Shown piece by piece: positions 63,210 through 64,000 of a stretch of DNA of 64,000 nucleotides (position 1 is its first letter; each line of letters opens with the position of its first letter). A program made the position numbers and the translations under genes. This DNA comes from Parabacteroides sp. (GTDB lineage Bacteria; Bacteroidota; Bacteroidia; Bacteroidales; Tannerellaceae), in assembly GCA_017481945.1 (NCBI GenBank), contig JAFUOJ010000009.1, positions 62,001 through 126,000 of the forward strand. The letters are read 5' to 3'. The notes beneath the pieces were generated by a model. That model was not told the origin of the DNA. It worked only from the letters and a program-made list of their open reading frames with translations, and did no database searches.

Positions 63210-64000
63210 ATGAGTACATCTCCTAAAATATCCTCTTTTACAATCATCGTCACATTTCTATGTCTGGCGTTGGCGGGGCTTGCTTTTGTTCCATTATTAC
63301 CTATTAAGCTATCCCCATCGCGAACATTACCTCGATTAACGATCAACTATAGTATGCCCGGGAACTCTGCCCGCGTCATAGAGATGGAAGTTACCTCTCG
63401 TTTAGAAGCAATGTTGGCACGAATCAAAGGGATCAAGGAGATTAACTCTACATCCTCTAATGGGAGTGGTCGTATTACACTTGAATTAGACAAACATACC
63501 AACGTAGATGCAGCTCGCTTCGAGGCCTCAACTATCATTCGTCAAACTTGGCCCAGTTTACCAGATGGATTAAGTTATCCAGTCTTAGAAATGAGTCGAC
63601 CAGATAATAAAGAGGCAAGACCATTCATGAGTTATACATTGAATGCAGCAGCTACCCCTATTTTTATTCAGAGATTTGCCGAAAATCAAATAAAACCTCA
63701 TTTGAGTAGTATCCCCGGTATCTATAGAATTGATATCAGTGGAGCTACTCCTATGGAGTGGCAATTAGAATATGATAGTAATCAGCTGTCAACACTTGGA
63801 ATTTCAGTTTCAGATATTCAAACAGCTATAAGCCAATACTACCAAAAAGAGTTTCTTGGGACAGGCAATGTAGAAACTCATATTATGTCAACTAATCGCC
63901 TAAATGAAAACAATCGAAAGCAATGGATACGATTGGCCCTCATTCCTGAAAGTGAGAAAGATGGTTTTGAACCTTCATTAATCACCGTTTCAAACAAAGA
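63210..64000 (+). CDS. Second RND efflux permease, N-terminal part (cut by window end)
   Basis: 263 codons visible from ATG 63210 (MSTSPKISSFTIIV), open at the window edge. The first TM segment, LPIKLSPSRTLPRLTINYSM, SARVIEMEVTSRLEAMLARI and GIKEINSTSSNGSGRITLEL match the RND permease N-terminus and porter domain. Two permeases sharing one fusion protein and one channel recall the heteromeric MdtBC arrangement. Confidence 0.9.
   Translation, partial: MSTSPKISSFTIIVTFLCLALAGLAFVPLLPIKLSPSRTLPRLTINYSMPGNSARVIEMEVTSRLEAMLARIKGIKEINSTSSNGSGRITLELDKHTNVDAARFEASTIIRQTWPSLPDGLSYPVLEMSRPDNKEARPFMSYTLNAAATPIFIQRFAENQIKPHLSSIPGIYRIDISGATPMEWQLEYDSNQLSTLGISVSDIQTAISQYYQKEFLGTGNVETHIMSTNRLNENNRKQWIRLALIPESEKDGFEPSLITVSNK

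Overview
This window is from a member of the Bacteroidales, most likely Parabacteroides- or Bacteroides-like. The support is a SusC/SusD pair, many Bacteroidetes-type lipoproteins, promoters of the TTTG / TAnnTTTG (-33/-7) type, a lack of Shine-Dalgarno leaders, a PnuT/TonB thiamine locus and NVEALA peptides. Housekeeping genes alternate with AT-rich accessory blocks. No rRNA, CRISPR array or intact insertion sequence was seen.

Layout. 1-2.0 kb: thiamine uptake and activation (TonB receptor tail, PnuT, thiamine pyrophosphokinase) and a tRNA-Met(CAT). 2.2-7.1 kb: a START-like protein and an lptF/G-like - ribBA - aminotransferase operon. 7.5-10.6 kb (minus): rplM-rpsI-rpsB-tsf. 10.8-13.0 kb (minus): a C10 cysteine protease and a partner lipoprotein. 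13.5-18.4 kb: accessory cluster I. 18.7-25.7 kb: potassium channel, trpS, a tiny secreted ORF, a propeller lipoprotein, a phosphoesterase, nudC and a DPP-IV-like peptidase. 25.9-37.7 kb (minus): a seven-gene sialic-acid operon (nanR, NanM-NanT fusion, nanA, susC, susD, two sialidases) in which susC carries two frameshifts. 37.8-44.2 kb: small secreted protein, mnmD, trxA, dnaE, porin-like barrel. 44.4-57.5 kb: accessory cluster II. 57.5-64 kb: RND efflux operon with two permease genes, the second cut by the window edge.

The most interesting content is clusters I and II. Both are built from the same parts: short NVEALA-type precursor peptides, 6-bladed beta-propeller lipoproteins, and a membrane-bound one-component regulator (TM, periplasmic domain, TM, coiled coil, C-terminal OmpR-like winged helix) divergent from the first peptide gene. 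The gene order of cluster I reappears in cluster II as a mirror image about 30 kb away. Cluster II adds two more peptide-propeller units, a thioredoxin-like/DUF1573 lipoprotein, a transglutaminase-like lipoprotein, a dedicated type I signal peptidase and an O-antigen-ligase-like membrane protein with TPRs. The four precursors end in 33-35 residue Cys-containing cores directly after an A-L-A motif. I infer a peptide production and sensing system in which the signal peptidase frees the cores, the CxxC lipoprotein handles their disulfides, the propellers bind or display them at the envelope, and the membrane regulators control expression through tandem 11-bp-spaced repeats in the divergent promoter region. 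The parts are seen in the sequence; the way they work together is inference.
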